Positions 34,550-45,489 of a DNA stretch of 64,000 nucleotides are shown piece by piece (positions within the stretch are counted from its first letter, which is position 1; each line of letters begins with the position of its first letter). Location: NCBI GenBank assembly GCA_035610835.1, contig CM069441.1, positions 80,441,515 through 80,505,514 of the forward strand, in the 5' to 3' direction. Both the position numbers and the translations under genes were made by a program. The notes below the pieces were generated by a model. It was not told where the DNA came from and did not search any database. It saw only the letters and a list, made by a program, of their open reading frames with translations. The stretch is from Ophiura sarsii. Lineage: Eukaryota; Echinodermata; Ophiuroidea; Amphilepidida; Ophiuridae.

Positions 34550-34553
34550 TTAA

Positions 34554-35499
34554 GAGACCGGTTTGTATAAAAATCAAAGAAGTGGTGGCAAATCAATTTA
34601 TTTTATACTATGTGTCACATTAGGATGTAAAATGGGAGCATTATTTCTTATTATGCAGTATTATAAAGGGGGAACCCACTTTTTTGTTCCATTGTATAGT
34701 GTAATTCAACTAGGCAACACATCCAGGGTTCAATAATCTAGGTCACCAGCTGGAGAACACCTGTATTTGTAACATTCCAATATTTAGAAAACATCCTAGA
34801 AAGTCTATTGAGAGATTGCACCTGGGTCCCACTTTATGAATAAATGCATAAATTAAAATTCCAGCAAGCTGGGTTTTTTCCATCAGTCCATGTGGTTTTT
34901 TAGTCACTTTTGATTCCAGCACTGGGCGGACAACAAGTCATATTATTTTGCTCTGCACTACCAAAGGTGTTTCGTCCTTTATTTTCTTCACAAGTTTCGC
35001 AAGGCGTGGGTTGAATTCTTGAGAGAAGCCCATATAAGCCGGGTGCCAGAATATTTATTCAATAGAATAAGAACAATTTGGCTAGACATATTGTGTGTGA
35101 AGTTATACTGATCCAGGAAACGGCATGTCTGTGGAAGTTTAAAAGCTTACCAAGATTTTGACGAGGGCAGCAAATTGCAGGCGTGAACCGCTTTGATCCA
35201 CGACACTGCAGCTGTAATGACGATGTTGGTTAGTTGGCAAGAGAAGTAACTATTGTAAGTACAAGAATAATTTGTGTTTTAAATGTGTATTTTAAACTAC
35301 CAGACTAATTTCATAATCAAAAATGTTTTGCTTTGATGTGTACCATAAAAGTTTGATAAAAGTTTTGAAGATCAAAACTTCCATCAGTTTAAATTGATTC
35401 ATCAACACTATGAATTTGAGTATTTTAAAGATTTGAAACATTGAAGAGGTATCATTTTCAAACAAGACAGAGTCTATGTAAATGTTGGTTAATTTTGTA
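34554..35499. other. No gene seen
   Basis: AT-rich. No domain, RNA gene or repeat that I can support. Confidence 0.4.
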
Positions 35500-35503
35500 T
35501 TAA

Positions 35504-35742
35504 CACTTTCCACGCGGCAGGCGGCTGCAGACGACATTCCAAAATTTCACAAAATGTTTAAAAAATGTCAACATTATTGAATTTCATTAACATATTCAGA
35601 ATCACCATGAGAAATTCATTGAAATAAGTACAAACATGCCTAGTATTGGGTCAGTAATCCTTGAGATAGGCTTTGAAAATTGTGAAAGGTTTCTGAAAAA
35701 TCTGTTTTGTGTATGGTAAAAATAATAGCCGCGTGGAAAGTG
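35504..35742. mobile_element. TTAA-flanked MITE (piggyBac-like)
   Basis: The ends are CACTTTCCACGCGGC and its exact complement, each flanked by TTAA (35500-35503 and 35743-35746). The interior has no coding capacity. One end of a relative lies at 63694 inside an MSK intron (shared CCAAAATTTCACAAA and AAAAATGTCA blocks). TTAA duplication is the signature of piggyBac transposition. Confidence 0.9.
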
Positions 35743-35746
35743 TTAA

Positions 35747-36600
35747 GGTTCATGTTTGTACCACTATCAAAAGTAATGTAATTTTGTACACAAATGTTGG
35801 ATGATGAAAACCTGCTTCCCTCAAGTTGTTATTGTAAGAAAAACAAACAAATACAAAAAGGGGATATATTTTGGAATCTGACACTTTATGAAGAAATTTC
35901 AATAGTCATGATATTAAGATTCAAAATTCTGTAATGTTTTGGGTCACTCATTTCTATTCAATGCAGTGTCACCTTTTTCTTTGGGTTTTGACGAGAGAGC
36001 GGATACAAGGACCGAAAAGACGAGTGCCATAATTCGCCACACTCGATGTCAGACGAACCATGACGAGAGACGCTGATGAAGCCAGGGATACAAAAATGAA
36101 AGAGTCGCTTGTATAGACAGTATTAACATTTACCCTTTGTGTTAAAAACACAATTGCTTTGACTCTTATAAAATATTGTGGAAAGTAAGAAATCATCCAC
36201 AGGTAGATGTAACACAATTGTTTGACAACCTCTCTGGTATGTACCAACCTTTTGTATAAAAATCCAGGCACATCGAGATTCAAGGAAATCAGCATAGAGA
36301 AAACTTTGTAATATTATTTTCTCTTTTCTACCATATTGTAAATGTGGAATATTATGTTATGTGTGATAACGACAAAAAAATGCACAGAATAAATTGATTT
36401 ATATTATATTACACCTTTTTGAGATATTGTGAATCACTTGATTGGTAATAATTTATTGTATATCTGGATAGTACTAGGCTAATTAAGCTAAATTGTTAAA
36501 CGCCACGTGCTCTTGACACTATGCACATGTTTAGACCTTTGGTCAACATGTATATATTTTGTAAATATTTCACCAACATACCTTTGGTTGCCATGTCAAC
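35747..36600. other. No gene seen
   Basis: The 108-codon minus frame at 35969-36295 has no recognisable domain. The rest is AT-rich. Confidence 0.4.
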
Positions 36601-36609
36601 AGCCAATAT

Positions 36610-37175
36610 ATGAATTTATCTACAACATTGTATCAGAGGATAATTGTTTTATATCTAATGCAGATGGCAATATACACCATTGTATAAGACTAATTGTTTG
36701 GTATGACTGCTATCCACTGAAGATAGCAATAAATCATATTACCTATAGGATCAGTTTCTAAATGTTCATGCCCTATCTTCTGAAGATAACAATTTACAAC
36801 ATTGTATCAGAGGGTAATTGTTTAATCGGACTGCTATCTACTTGTTTTACTCTGTAATTACCTCAGAGGATAATTGTTTTGTTTCTGCGCTTGTCTGCTA
36901 TCTACTGAAGATAGCAATTTACAACATTGTTTCAGATGACAATTGTTTTATATCTGGGCATCTACTGAAGTTGTCAATAAACAACATTGTATCAGATAAC
37001 AATAGCTTGGTATGACTGCTTTCCCCTGAAGATAGCAATACATTATGTTACCTAGAGGGTCAGTTTTTATATGTTCATCATGTCTACTATTTACTGAAGA
37101 TAATAAATTACACATTATATCAGAAGACATTATTCATCTGTTCGTGTCTGCTATCCACTGAAGAAAACAATGTAG
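36610..37175. repeat. Diverged hairpin-repeat cluster
   Basis: About nine degenerate copies of a ~60-bp unit with CTATCTACTGAAGATAGCAA, TTACAACATTGTATCAGA and ATAATTGTTTTATATCTG. This is an older or less homogenised relative of the array at 43180-43757. Confidence 0.8.
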
Positions 37176-38100
37176 ATCAATACATATATCAAAAAGGGTA
37201 ATTGGTTTCATCAGGCATGTTTTTAGTGTTTATTTATTTATGTAACTTGCAACAAAAGAAAACTTCTACAATCACATGAAATACATAAATATTTAATAAA
37301 TAAAATGCCTATAATTAAATCGTCTATGTACATATTATAACCTTATATACATATGCATCCTAAATCGTGATTGCGTATCCTGATAAAAACAAACTACACT
37401 AAGTGTGGAGTTTACTTACGTTGGTTTGAGACCATGTTCCATTTCTGTGTATATCTAGTTTTAAACTTCTATGAGTCCAAACAAACTCAAGTTTTTGGTG
37501 TCGTGGATCATATTATTAAAGGCGTGAATTGACAGCTAAAACTATAAATATGCCGTATTGCTATAGTAATATCTGATTGGTTGTGATACGGTTGCTAAAA
37601 TCTTTTTCATTAACACCATATATTTGGTTGAACGTGACGCGTGAACAATTTTGGTAGAATCCGGAACTGACTCTAAATTTCTCCCCAAAACCATTTTATA
37701 ATATTGCAACAATGTTTGCCTTGCCGTACGTATATTGTCTGTGCATTTTTCAAAAATTCGGCCTAATTTAATCATTTATCATAATAATTATGGTATCTGC
37801 TCCCTCCACACTTCATTTTATATCAGGTATGACGAAATTAAATCTTCAATGCTCTGTCATTGAATATGTTGTTATTAAAAGGTGTACAAAATGACCTTTT
37901 ACGAATAGAGGTACCATAACAACAGTCACATCGAGAAAAAGCCATTGATTCACTTGTTTATTTTACTTTATTCTTGAAAAGGGATACTTTATTAGCATTT
38001 TTCAATGTAAGTCGAAAGGAAACAAATAAAAATGTTTACTTTTAATGTCCAATTATTCGCCGATATTTGTTTACGGGAGTGCTTACTGCTTACCTCCATC
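37176..38100. other. No gene seen
   Basis: AT-rich sequence without supported features. Confidence 0.4.
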
Positions 38101-38360
38101 TTAATTTTATGTCAGTCATGATGAAAAATATTTCTTGAATTAAGCCGTAGAAGTAATATTTGGGAGAACAGAAAGGCATAGTATGGGGCAATTGTATTTG
38201 TATTTGAATCATTTTATTTACTATTTTAATTTAATGTCAGTCATGACAAATATTTCTTGAATAAAGATGTAGAAATAATACTTTGGAAGTACAATAAGGC
38301 ATAGTATGGGGCAATTGTATTTGTATTTGTATTTGAATCATTTTATTTACTATTTTTTGC
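38101..38360. repeat. Two-copy tandem duplication (~125 bp)
   Basis: Copies at about 38101-38226 and 38227-38360 share TGTCAGTCATGA, ATATTTCTTGAAT, AGGCATAGTATGGGGCAATT and ATCATTTTATTTACTATTTT. The second has an extra GTATTT unit. Confidence 0.85.
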
Positions 38361-39213
38361 GATTGTATTTTTTCAGCAAGCAGCAACAAAAATGTGTTCA
38401 AATTAAAAAGCAAATAACACTAAGAATCACCCACCCCATCCACTGTGTGATATAATATTCTGAGTTAGCGGCGTTGTACATTTTCTGTAAGATTTTAGCT
38501 CCTGCTAAATGATTTTATATTATAAAGGGTTCAACAAAAGAATTTTTATATTATAAAGGGTTCAAAAAATGTGCCCCTAACAACAAAGATAAACCATTAT
38601 TAGCACCATTTAAAAAAGAAAATTGGTCACTTTTCAAAAGTCACATTTTCAATACACATACGCGGAAAGAAAAGACCACATGTTACCTGTTCATAATCAA
38701 ATAGCCCGCAATATCCATTTCATTGCCTATCTAGCCTGTTTGGTCAAAAAAAATTGAATGTTACTCAAAATGACATAAACAAAGTGGTATACTTTCTTTT
38801 GTTGAACCCTTTACTCTCAGGCTATGTTCCATTGATCCAACGTGTAAATGATTCAAAATATATTTAAATGATACGAAGAATTACAGAAGCTTAAAAACAT
38901 GTTTTGATGAATTGACGAATCTTTGATGTATTAGGTAAAATATATTCAAACGTATTTTGAGGTATAATGTGATTTAATGTATGATATGTGATGACGAAGG
39001 AAAATCAATTTGAAAGATAAAAAAGTTCCATTGATCATGATGTTTTGGAAAATACCGTTGCAAAATGTTTTAAAATAAAATAAATTTGCGGGTGAAACCA
39101 TCACTCTGCACAAATTAATGATGAAGTTCCTTCTCTACTTTACAGCTACGTCAAACCCTTGCACGCAATGATAATAAAACTATAGATTTTAAGATTTTTG
39201 TTTTCATTGACTT

Positions 39214-39216
<3 letters not shown>
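38361..39216. other. No gene seen
   Basis: AT-rich. A short repeat TTTTATATTATAAAGGGTTCAA occurs twice near 38512-38567. No gene. Confidence 0.4.
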
Positions 39217-39260
<44 letters not shown>

Positions 39261-39480
39261 AATACTAATAATAACACTAATAATAATAATCATCCTAATA
39301 GTGGAATAGAGCTATTTTCTTTTGAAAAGAAATTCGCCTTAACGTCATTTTAAACAATAGATTTCGCCCAAACGAACAAAAGACGGAATAAAACGCATTG
39401 TTGACTTAATGACGGGTTTAAGCGTATAATACTAATACTAATACTAATAATTATAATAATACTAATAATAATAATATATA
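39217..39480. repeat. (TAA)n microsatellites
   Basis: (TAA)n with CACTAA interruptions at 39217-39300, and a second AATACTAATA run at 39427-39480; 126 bp of ordinary sequence lies between. Confidence 0.9.
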
Positions 39481-39544
39481 CGCTGTAAAAAGTTATCATA
39501 AACAGTAGCAAGAGTGCTCGATACCGAAGTAGGGCGAATATAAT

Positions 39545-39692
39545 TGAAGTTCATGCAATTATAGCATGGAGTATTAGGTATCCCGAGATTTCACGCCCGT
39601 CTGTAACGACAATCATCGGCCAAATGATCGCCGTTACAGACGGGCGTGAAACCCCGGGTGACCTACTCCATGCTATAATTGTATGAACTTCA
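39545..39692. repeat. 148-bp hairpin element
   Basis: Left and right arms share TGAAGTTCATGCAATTATAG, CATGGAGTA and TTTCACGCCCGTCTGTAACG as inverted copies with a few changes, around a ~15-bp centre. A small foldback MITE is likely; no target duplication was fixed. Confidence 0.85.
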
Positions 39693-39978
39693 GTCATAAA
39701 TTTATAATTAATTTCCCTTATCAACGACATCCTATATAAACTTAGCGACAGTGTATGCATTCGAATTTCAATTGTTTTAAGGCAAGGTTTACACCAAAAA
39801 CGGTCGATTTGTAATGTACATGCTCCTTTTAACTAAGAGTATAGGAAAGACCGGGGCTAGTTCGCCCTAATTTCATAGTGTTAAAACGTCTCGTTGTAAA
39901 TATTGAATGCACCATTGACATATGTGAAATATTTTACATTAAAATATCAAGTATATCAAAATGGCAATAATCAATAGC
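39693..39978. other. No gene seen
   Basis: AT-rich spacer between the hairpin element and the duplicated segment. Confidence 0.35.
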
Positions 39979-40112
39979 AATCAAACAATAGTATATATCA
40001 AAGTAAGAGATGTGATATGAATCATCTGTTTCTGGGTACAACGCGACGAGTCAAAAACCAACAAAGTATGCATCAAAGACTAACAACGACTAATATCACA
40101 AAACATGCCATG
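39979..40112. repeat. Duplicated segment, empty-site copy
   Basis: Resembles 41698-41842 plus 42157-42172 (shared CAAACAATAGT, AAAGTAAGAG, GACAACGCGAC-type, CATCAAAGA blocks). At 40088-40102 it reads GACTAATATCACAAA without interruption. This is the pre-insertion state of the hAT-like MITE found in the other copy. Confidence 0.88.
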
Positions 40113-41075
40113 CCAATCAAAATGTTACAAACACCATTTTGGTCCCATTTCAAAGGATATTTAGTAGTCTTTAAGTATGTGGTTCAACATACTTGTCAAC
40201 TATTTGTAACAATTAATTAATTATGGATAAGACAATGATCAGCTTTCTTCCTATTCGCTACACAGTCAACATGAATAATCAGCCTCAATTTACCGGATTT
40301 ATAGAAATGACTATAACAGAAAAAGTTTTCAACCTATGTTAGCAAAAGTATACATTTTTGGAAACAAGCACTAGAGGAATTCAGAAATGCAGTTTATATC
40401 AGGGAAGGGTTCATCCTTAAACAAATATTTCTGAAAATTCTAAAAATATATAAAATAAAAATTGGAGATCTTCACTAGCCGGTATAACTACTATACCGAC
40501 GTAGTAACTTTGACAATTATATATCATCTAATGGGTAATTTCATGAGGAATTCAAATATGTAAAAAGAATAATGATAGGGGTAGGTATAACAAATATATG
40601 GATTTCAAATTAAAAATTAAAAAAACTCTTGATATTTTCCCGAACATTTTCGATTATACCATTTTAGTCCTTAATTGTATTATAATTTTAATGGCATATT
40701 TGGATTCAATATGCAATTTCCCTTCAGAAAATGTATACTTTTACTACCTCAGGGGGTATACAAGCAAATATAAATGTGTAAAGTTAAAATCATGTCGCGA
40801 AAGCCAAAATCCGTGTGTAACGCGAAAGGAAGCGAGCTTTAAACACATGACCATATATCATAATTGTGAATCTATATAATATAACAATATCATATCAGAA
40901 AATCAATTTCATATGAGTGCTAGATACGCACATACAAAAATCATAACTTGGGACTAGGGAGACCTACATAATATATGAACAAAGATAAGAATTCAATGCG
41001 ATAGTAGCCGGCTGCGCAAAACTCAAAACTCTATCTTTGTAGAGAAAGAGAAGCATCTAGTAGTTGACCCCCAAG
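40113..41075. other. No gene seen
   Basis: The 93-codon frame at 40598-40879 (Lys/Ile-rich, Cys pairs) is not recognisable and has no splice or promoter support. The rest is AT-rich. Confidence 0.35.
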
Positions 41076-41077
41076 TA

Positions 41078-41306
41078 CACTGAGCCAAAAAAGAAACTTA
41101 TAAAAAAAGAAACTTATAACATTTAACAGATCACCAAATAAAATTCTGTGCATGAAAATGTACCAAATTTGGATACAATATTACTGCAATGTATTGCTTT
41201 AAATGGCAGTCAATAACCAATTGTTTGCTTCAAGGACACAAGAGAAATGTGCACTGACCCTATGGTGATCTGTTAAAATTGTATAAGTTTCTTTTTTGGC
41301 TCAGTG
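41078..41306. mobile_element. TA-flanked MITE (229 bp)
   Basis: Inverted ends CACTGAGCCAAAAAAGAAAC and its complement, with TA outside both (41076-41077 and 41307-41308). The AAAAAAGAAACTTATAA block is tandemly duplicated at the left end only. A second inverted block (CAGATCACCA and TGGTGATCTG) lies inside. Tc1/mariner-like, non-autonomous. Confidence 0.9.
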
Positions 41307-41308
41307 TA

Positions 41309-41697
41309 TGTGCTAACTATCTCGTGCCAAACCGAAATCGAATACTTAACAAGCCCATATATATGCACTCCCCCAAGGGTAACCAGCAATAGTAAACTAA
41401 TGGAAACATTCGCTAAATTAAACAGCGATGTGAGTCTGGTGGGCGAACTGACCTGAATGATCGTCTACTCCTGATCCTCGAACCGACTCGCATTATCATT
41501 CATGGTTACGTTACATGAAGAAAGCAAATATATTCTAATTCACATCGATCGTTCAACCGATTATATTTAGATATATCAATAGATGTATAATATTCATGAT
41601 ATTCATGATTGTATGTTTATTTTTGTTAATTTTCTCTCTTTTGTCTATATATTATTGTACCTTGAGTTTACTAGTGTTTTCCGAATAAATAAATATA
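41309..41697. other. No gene seen
   Basis: AT-rich spacer. The small open frame at 41583-41765 runs into the duplicated segment and is not recognisable. Confidence 0.35.
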
Positions 41698-41842
41698 AAT
41701 CAAACAATAGTGTATACACCAAAGTAAGAGTTGTGATATGTGTCGTCTGTTCCTGGATGCATTAGGAGACAACGCGACAGAAACGCAGAGAGGCAAAATC
41801 CAACAGAAAGTATACATCAAAGAAAACAACGAGTGACTAATA
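41698..41842. repeat. Duplicated segment, MITE-bearing copy (left part)
   Basis: Partner of 39979-40112. It ends in GACTAATA (41835-41842), which is the left target duplication of the hAT-like MITE. The segment resumes at 42157. Confidence 0.88.
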
Positions 41843-42156
41843 CAGGGGTTCTCAACCTGGGGGTCGTGACCCCCATGGGGTCGTTTGGGGTTTTCCAGGG
41901 GGTCATGAAGGGCTCATAAATATAGATTTTTGGGGGAGCCGTGTTACATTTCGCTTTAAAAAAGCTTTAAAAAAAACCCAAAAACCCGTTCAAATATGCA
42001 AAATTTCCTGATCGCTACGCTCGCATCAAAACTAAGCAGTTTCATTTATGATATCCGGCTGGTGTTTTTTTTCTTCTTAAATTTTCGTTTTGGGGGTCAC
42101 GGTACTGACCAGGAATGTCAAAAGGGGTCGTTGGGCAAAAAGGTTGAGAACCACTA
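41843..42156. mobile_element. hAT-like MITE with 8-bp target duplication
   Basis: Starts CAGGGGTTCTCAACCTGGGG and ends with the complement of TAGTGGTTCTCAACCTTTTT, a terminus widely seen in hAT/Charlie-type elements. GACTAATA flanks it exactly on both sides (41835-41842 and 42157-42164). No transposase. The paralogous empty site at 40088 confirms the ends. Confidence 0.95.
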
Positions 42157-42286
42157 GACTAATATCACAAAACTAGTTAAAATAACAAGTTTCAAAATAT
42201 TATGGTCAACATTTTGTTAACACTCAATAATGTTCGTTATCATGGTTATGGGCTATCTCTGATTGCACGAAAACTATTACAAATAT

Positions 42287-42489
42287 AACCGCAAAGACAA
42301 TAGTATCTGTGAATACCAACACGCCTTTGATTGACTTATTCAAAAGGCGCGCATTAAACTTTTACACCCATAGGGATCCCTTGATATTCGTGGAACAGAT
42401 TTTATTTCACAGAATTTGGAAAAATGCACATATCTCCCGTTTCGAACAACCAATTTGAATGAAATAAAATGTTATAGCTAGTAATGCCA
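42287..42489. repeat. Dispersed repeat, copy 2 of 3
   Basis: Matches 44683-44930 over its whole length (CGCAAAGACAATAG, AATACCAACACGCC, CAAAAGGCGCGC, TTAAACTTTTACA) and 187-300 in its last part. Class unknown. Confidence 0.85.
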
Positions 42490-42554
42490 TCTTGCTAGGC
42501 AAGTTATTAGATTTATTCATTTTTCCATTTTAACTGGTTTAAAATATCGGGGAA

Positions 42555-42588
42555 ATCGGGACCTGACTATTTTGACTCACCCTGTATG
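42555..42588. repeat. Transposon-end motif, copy 1
   Basis: CGGGACCTGACTATTTTGAC followed by TCACCCTGTAT is repeated at 43063-43094 in the same orientation. On the minus strand it begins ATACAGGGTGAGTCAAAATA, like a mariner terminal repeat. The partner ends are not visible. Confidence 0.7.
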
Positions 42589-42589
42589 G

Positions 42590-43062
42590 TGCGATGCCGT
42601 CGGAAACAGAGCTCTCAGGTCGAGCGCGCTGTTAAAACGTAAGCTCCACCCCCCGTGTTCTATTGTCTCATCTAGATGTCGCCGATTTCTCTGAGAACCA
42701 ATGAGATTGCTTAAACTTTCTTAGCTGTTTAAGAATATAATATATTTAAATACTTTGCATACAATATCGTTTTATTTATCAGAGATTCAACAAAAAAACT
42801 CGTGTTAATTTGCTAAAACTGGCAACAATTATACAGTGTGTTGTGTTGTATGAGCAACTAATATTACAGTAGTGTTAACATCCACCATCAAACTTGGAAC
42901 ACTTTGGATTTCGCGTCTTTTCGTAAATATGTTGTAAATCTGGCGTGGAATATGATATTGTCGTGAAAACATCACCAGTTATGAAGAAGTATGTCTACTC
43001 TCATAAACAATGAACAAAATTACCAATTTAGTACAAGAAGTATATTTACTGATTTTTTGAAA
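42590..43062. other. No gene seen
   Basis: Sequence between the two transposon-end motifs, with no coding signal. It could be a remnant between two solo ends. Confidence 0.35.
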
Positions 43063-43094
43063 ACGGGACCTGACTATTTTGACTCACCCTGTAT
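43063..43094. repeat. Transposon-end motif, copy 2
   Basis: Direct repeat of 42555-42588, 506-508 bp away. Confidence 0.7.
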
Positions 43095-43179
43095 ACTATT
43101 GACTGGATTTTAAAAGTACCCTTTTTCTTGAAAATTGTCAATTTTGGGTCCATTATACGTAACGTGCTAAATGTTCATG

Positions 43180-43757
43180 CCCTATTTTCTGAAAGTAACC
43201 ATTTACAACATTGTATCAGAGGGAATTGTTTTATTTGACTGCTATCTACTTTTTTACCCAGAGGATAATTGTTTTGTTTCTGTGCTTGTCTGCTATCTAC
43301 TGAAGATAGCAATTTACAACTTTGGATAATTGTTTTATATCTGGGCATGTCTGCTATCTACTGAAGATAGCAATTTACAACTTTGGATAATTGTTTTTTA
43401 TCTGGGCATGTCTGCTATCTACTGAAGATAGCAATTTACAACTTTGGATAATTGTTTTATATCTGGGCATGTCTGCTATCTACTGAAGATAGCAATTTAC
43501 AACTTTGGATAATTGTTTTATATCTGGGCATGTCTGCTATCTACTGAAGATAGCAATTTACAACTTTGGATAATTGTTTTATATCTGGGCATGTCTGCTA
43601 TCTACTGAAGATAGCAATTTACAACTTTGGATACTTTTTTTATATCTGGGCATGTCTGCTATCTACTGAAGATAGCAATTTACAACTTTGGATAATATTT
43701 TTTATATCTGGGCATGTCTGCTATCTACTGAAGATAGCAATTTACAACTTTGTACCG
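43180..43757. repeat. 61-bp hairpin satellite (about 8 homogeneous copies)
   Basis: The period is exactly 61 bp (TTTGGATAAT at 43321, 43382 and 43443). Each unit carries the perfect hairpin GCTATCTACTGAAGATAGC (7-bp stem, 5-nt loop) and ATAATTGTTTTATATCTGGG. The first copies are degenerate and the later ones nearly identical. Related copies are at 25.1, 36.6-37.2 and 44.1-44.3 kb. Confidence 0.95.
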
Positions 43758-44095
43758 GGTGTCCCTAAAAAAATGTGCACATGTTTGCGCAACTTGTTGA
43801 CCATGAAGTCCTAAAGTTTGGTGTTATATATTTATACACACGGAAAGGGAAACACCCAGCTTTCAGATGCCGTTTATTTTATCTGATTTGGATTTGTCAA
43901 TCCTGAGATCAGTTTGTCAAAGCTACCCAAAATCGAGTGTCTAACAGTTCCATGATCATAAAATCTCTTATGGATATCCTGTATGCAACATTTTGACTGA
44001 GTCCTCTGAACATTTGGAAAACGTAACCAGAAGCTCCCTTTATGTAGCTATAGATGAAATAAATATTCTCTGATATTTGAGTATGTCTGCTATAT
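43758..44095. other. No gene; transposon edge
   Basis: Begins GTACCGGGTGTCCCTAAAAA (43755), a mariner-like terminal motif that cuts off the satellite. No partner end is obvious. Confidence 0.45.
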
Positions 44096-44300
44096 TCCAA
44101 AGATAGCGATACATTATGTTACCTAGAGGATCAGTTTCTAAATGTTCATATCCTATTTTCTGAATATCACAATTTACAACATTGTACCAAAGGGAAATTT
44201 GTTTTATTTGACTGCTATCTACCTTTTTTACTCAATTAACTCAAAGGATAATTGTTTTGTTTCTGTGCTTGTCTGCTATACTGAAGATAGCCAGAAACAA
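44096..44300. repeat. Diverged hairpin-repeat cluster, second
   Basis: Degenerate copies of the 61-bp family (CTGCTATCTACC, ACTGAAGATAGC, ATAATTGTTTTGTTTCTG). Confidence 0.7.
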
Positions 44301-44682
44301 ACATATTCGTAACTATATGCATTTGGTATGAAGTGTGCCCTTGGTAGGTTATTAAAGTAGGAACTATTTAAAGATATGAGGTCTGTTTGTCTCTCAAACT
44401 TCTCTTATATCAAATTCGATCAAAGTGATAAGCTTTGTCTGTGTCTAACAGTTGACTGAGTCCTTTGAACATTTGGAAACCGTAACCAGAATCTCCATCA
44501 GATACCTCGTGTCTTTATGTAGCTAGATAAAATAAATGTTCTCTGATGAATGATATACCATGTTGATCACGTTTTTGTAACATACGATGAGTGTCAATTG
44601 CATCTTGCTTAAGATTTCTTTGTTACTCGAACGCCTATAGTGTTTGGATATGTTTTTGAACTAGACATATTCAAAACATAAT
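44301..44682. other. No gene seen
   Basis: A segment with AGTCCTTTGAACATTTGGAA near 44458 repeats part of 44000-44070 (AGTCCTCTGAACATTTGGAA), so it is duplicated repeat sequence. Confidence 0.45.
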
Positions 44683-44930
44683 CCGCAAAGACAATAGAAA
44701 CTATTTTCATATTGTATACGTTTTGTGAATACCAACACGCCATTTATTGACTGATTCAAAAGGCGCGCGTTAAACTTTTACATTCATGGAACATTGGAAA
44801 CGTTGGAACAGATTAAATTCCACAGAATTTGGGGAAATGCACATAATTTGGGGGAATGCACATATCTCCTGTTTCGAATAACACAAAAAAAATAAGAGGT
44901 TTTTGAACTAAAACGTTATAGCCATCTTGT
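44683..44930. repeat. Dispersed repeat, copy 3 of 3
   Basis: Partner of 42287-42489 and 187-300. It contains a private tandem duplication, AATTTGGGGGAATGCACAT-like, at 44827-44860. Confidence 0.85.
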
Positions 44931-45334
44931 TATGTTTGAATAATTAAACAATTGAAACTAATTTTGCAGTACATGTTCAATTTCTACTTGGTCATAACAT
45001 CGTTGTGTAGTGCAATACCCTTTTTATAATACAATATAGATTAGTAAGCCTTCCCCTTCCCTACCCTCCAGGCTTCGGATCTTGCATGTTATGTATTATA
45101 GGACACTCGATCACTGTACATTTATTTCAAAAATCTTGAAATGTTATGTCTAGTGAACTTCTGGCGCGGCATTGTACACGTATTTCAATGAGGAAGTTAT
45201 TTGTGGTGCGCCCGTATCGCCCACGACTATACGACGGTCTGTGTTTACCACATTTACCAAGTTTTGTTTTGTTGTCGGTTTTGGTCTCGACTACAAAAAG
45301 TCTACATATTTTCTGTGACAGAAAACATCAGGAA

Positions 45335-45436
45335 ATGGCAAATGAAGGTGGTGATAACAGAATAGGTGGTCGAGATGAACTTATGGAAGAACTAGAGCGA
45401 TTGGGAATAGAATCAACCACTGTGGAACATCCGGAA
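45335..45436 (+). CDS. PRORSD1: PRORSD1 exon 1 (ProX-type tRNA editing protein)
   Basis: Encodes residues 1-34, beginning MANEGGDNRIGGRDELMEEL and ending TVEHPE. The ATG at 45335 has a purine at -3 and G at +4. The frame stays open upstream to another ATG at 45146, but the family normally starts just before the ELE.LGI...T.EHPE helix, so I use 45335. The exon ends after GAA with donor GTAGGT (45437), phase 0. It joins exon 2 at 50407 to restore the family signature HPEVFTVE. The intron is 4,970 bp. Confidence 0.88.
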
Positions 45437-45489
45437 GTAGGTTAATATACACCTATCACTATCACTCAGTTGTACGCACTATACATGCT

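Larger units (their letters stand above)
27547..34553. mobile_element. Candidate 7-kb composite element with TTAA ends
   Basis: Inverted repeats of about 88 bp (27551-27638 and 34462-34549, starting GGTTGGTGTCAACCCTGTTT) differ by one indel and few substitutions, and TTAA lies outside each (27547-27550 and 34550-34553). Between them are the 146-bp satellite and the 526-bp palindrome, with no transposase. TTAA suggests piggyBac-type mobilisation. The alternative is two independent copies of one short repeat in opposite orientation. Confidence 0.5.

Noticed and set aside
35969..36295. 108-codon minus-strand frame
   Set aside because: No recognisable domain, splice context or conservation evidence; length is within chance expectation for AT-rich DNA of this size.
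40598..40879. 93-codon plus-strand frame
   Set aside because: Ile/Lys-biased composition like translated AT-rich noise; no domain recognised.
45146..45334. N-terminal extension of PRORSD1 from the upstream in-frame ATG
   Set aside because: The extra 63 residues do not look like the family and the downstream ATG has better context; kept only as an alternative start.
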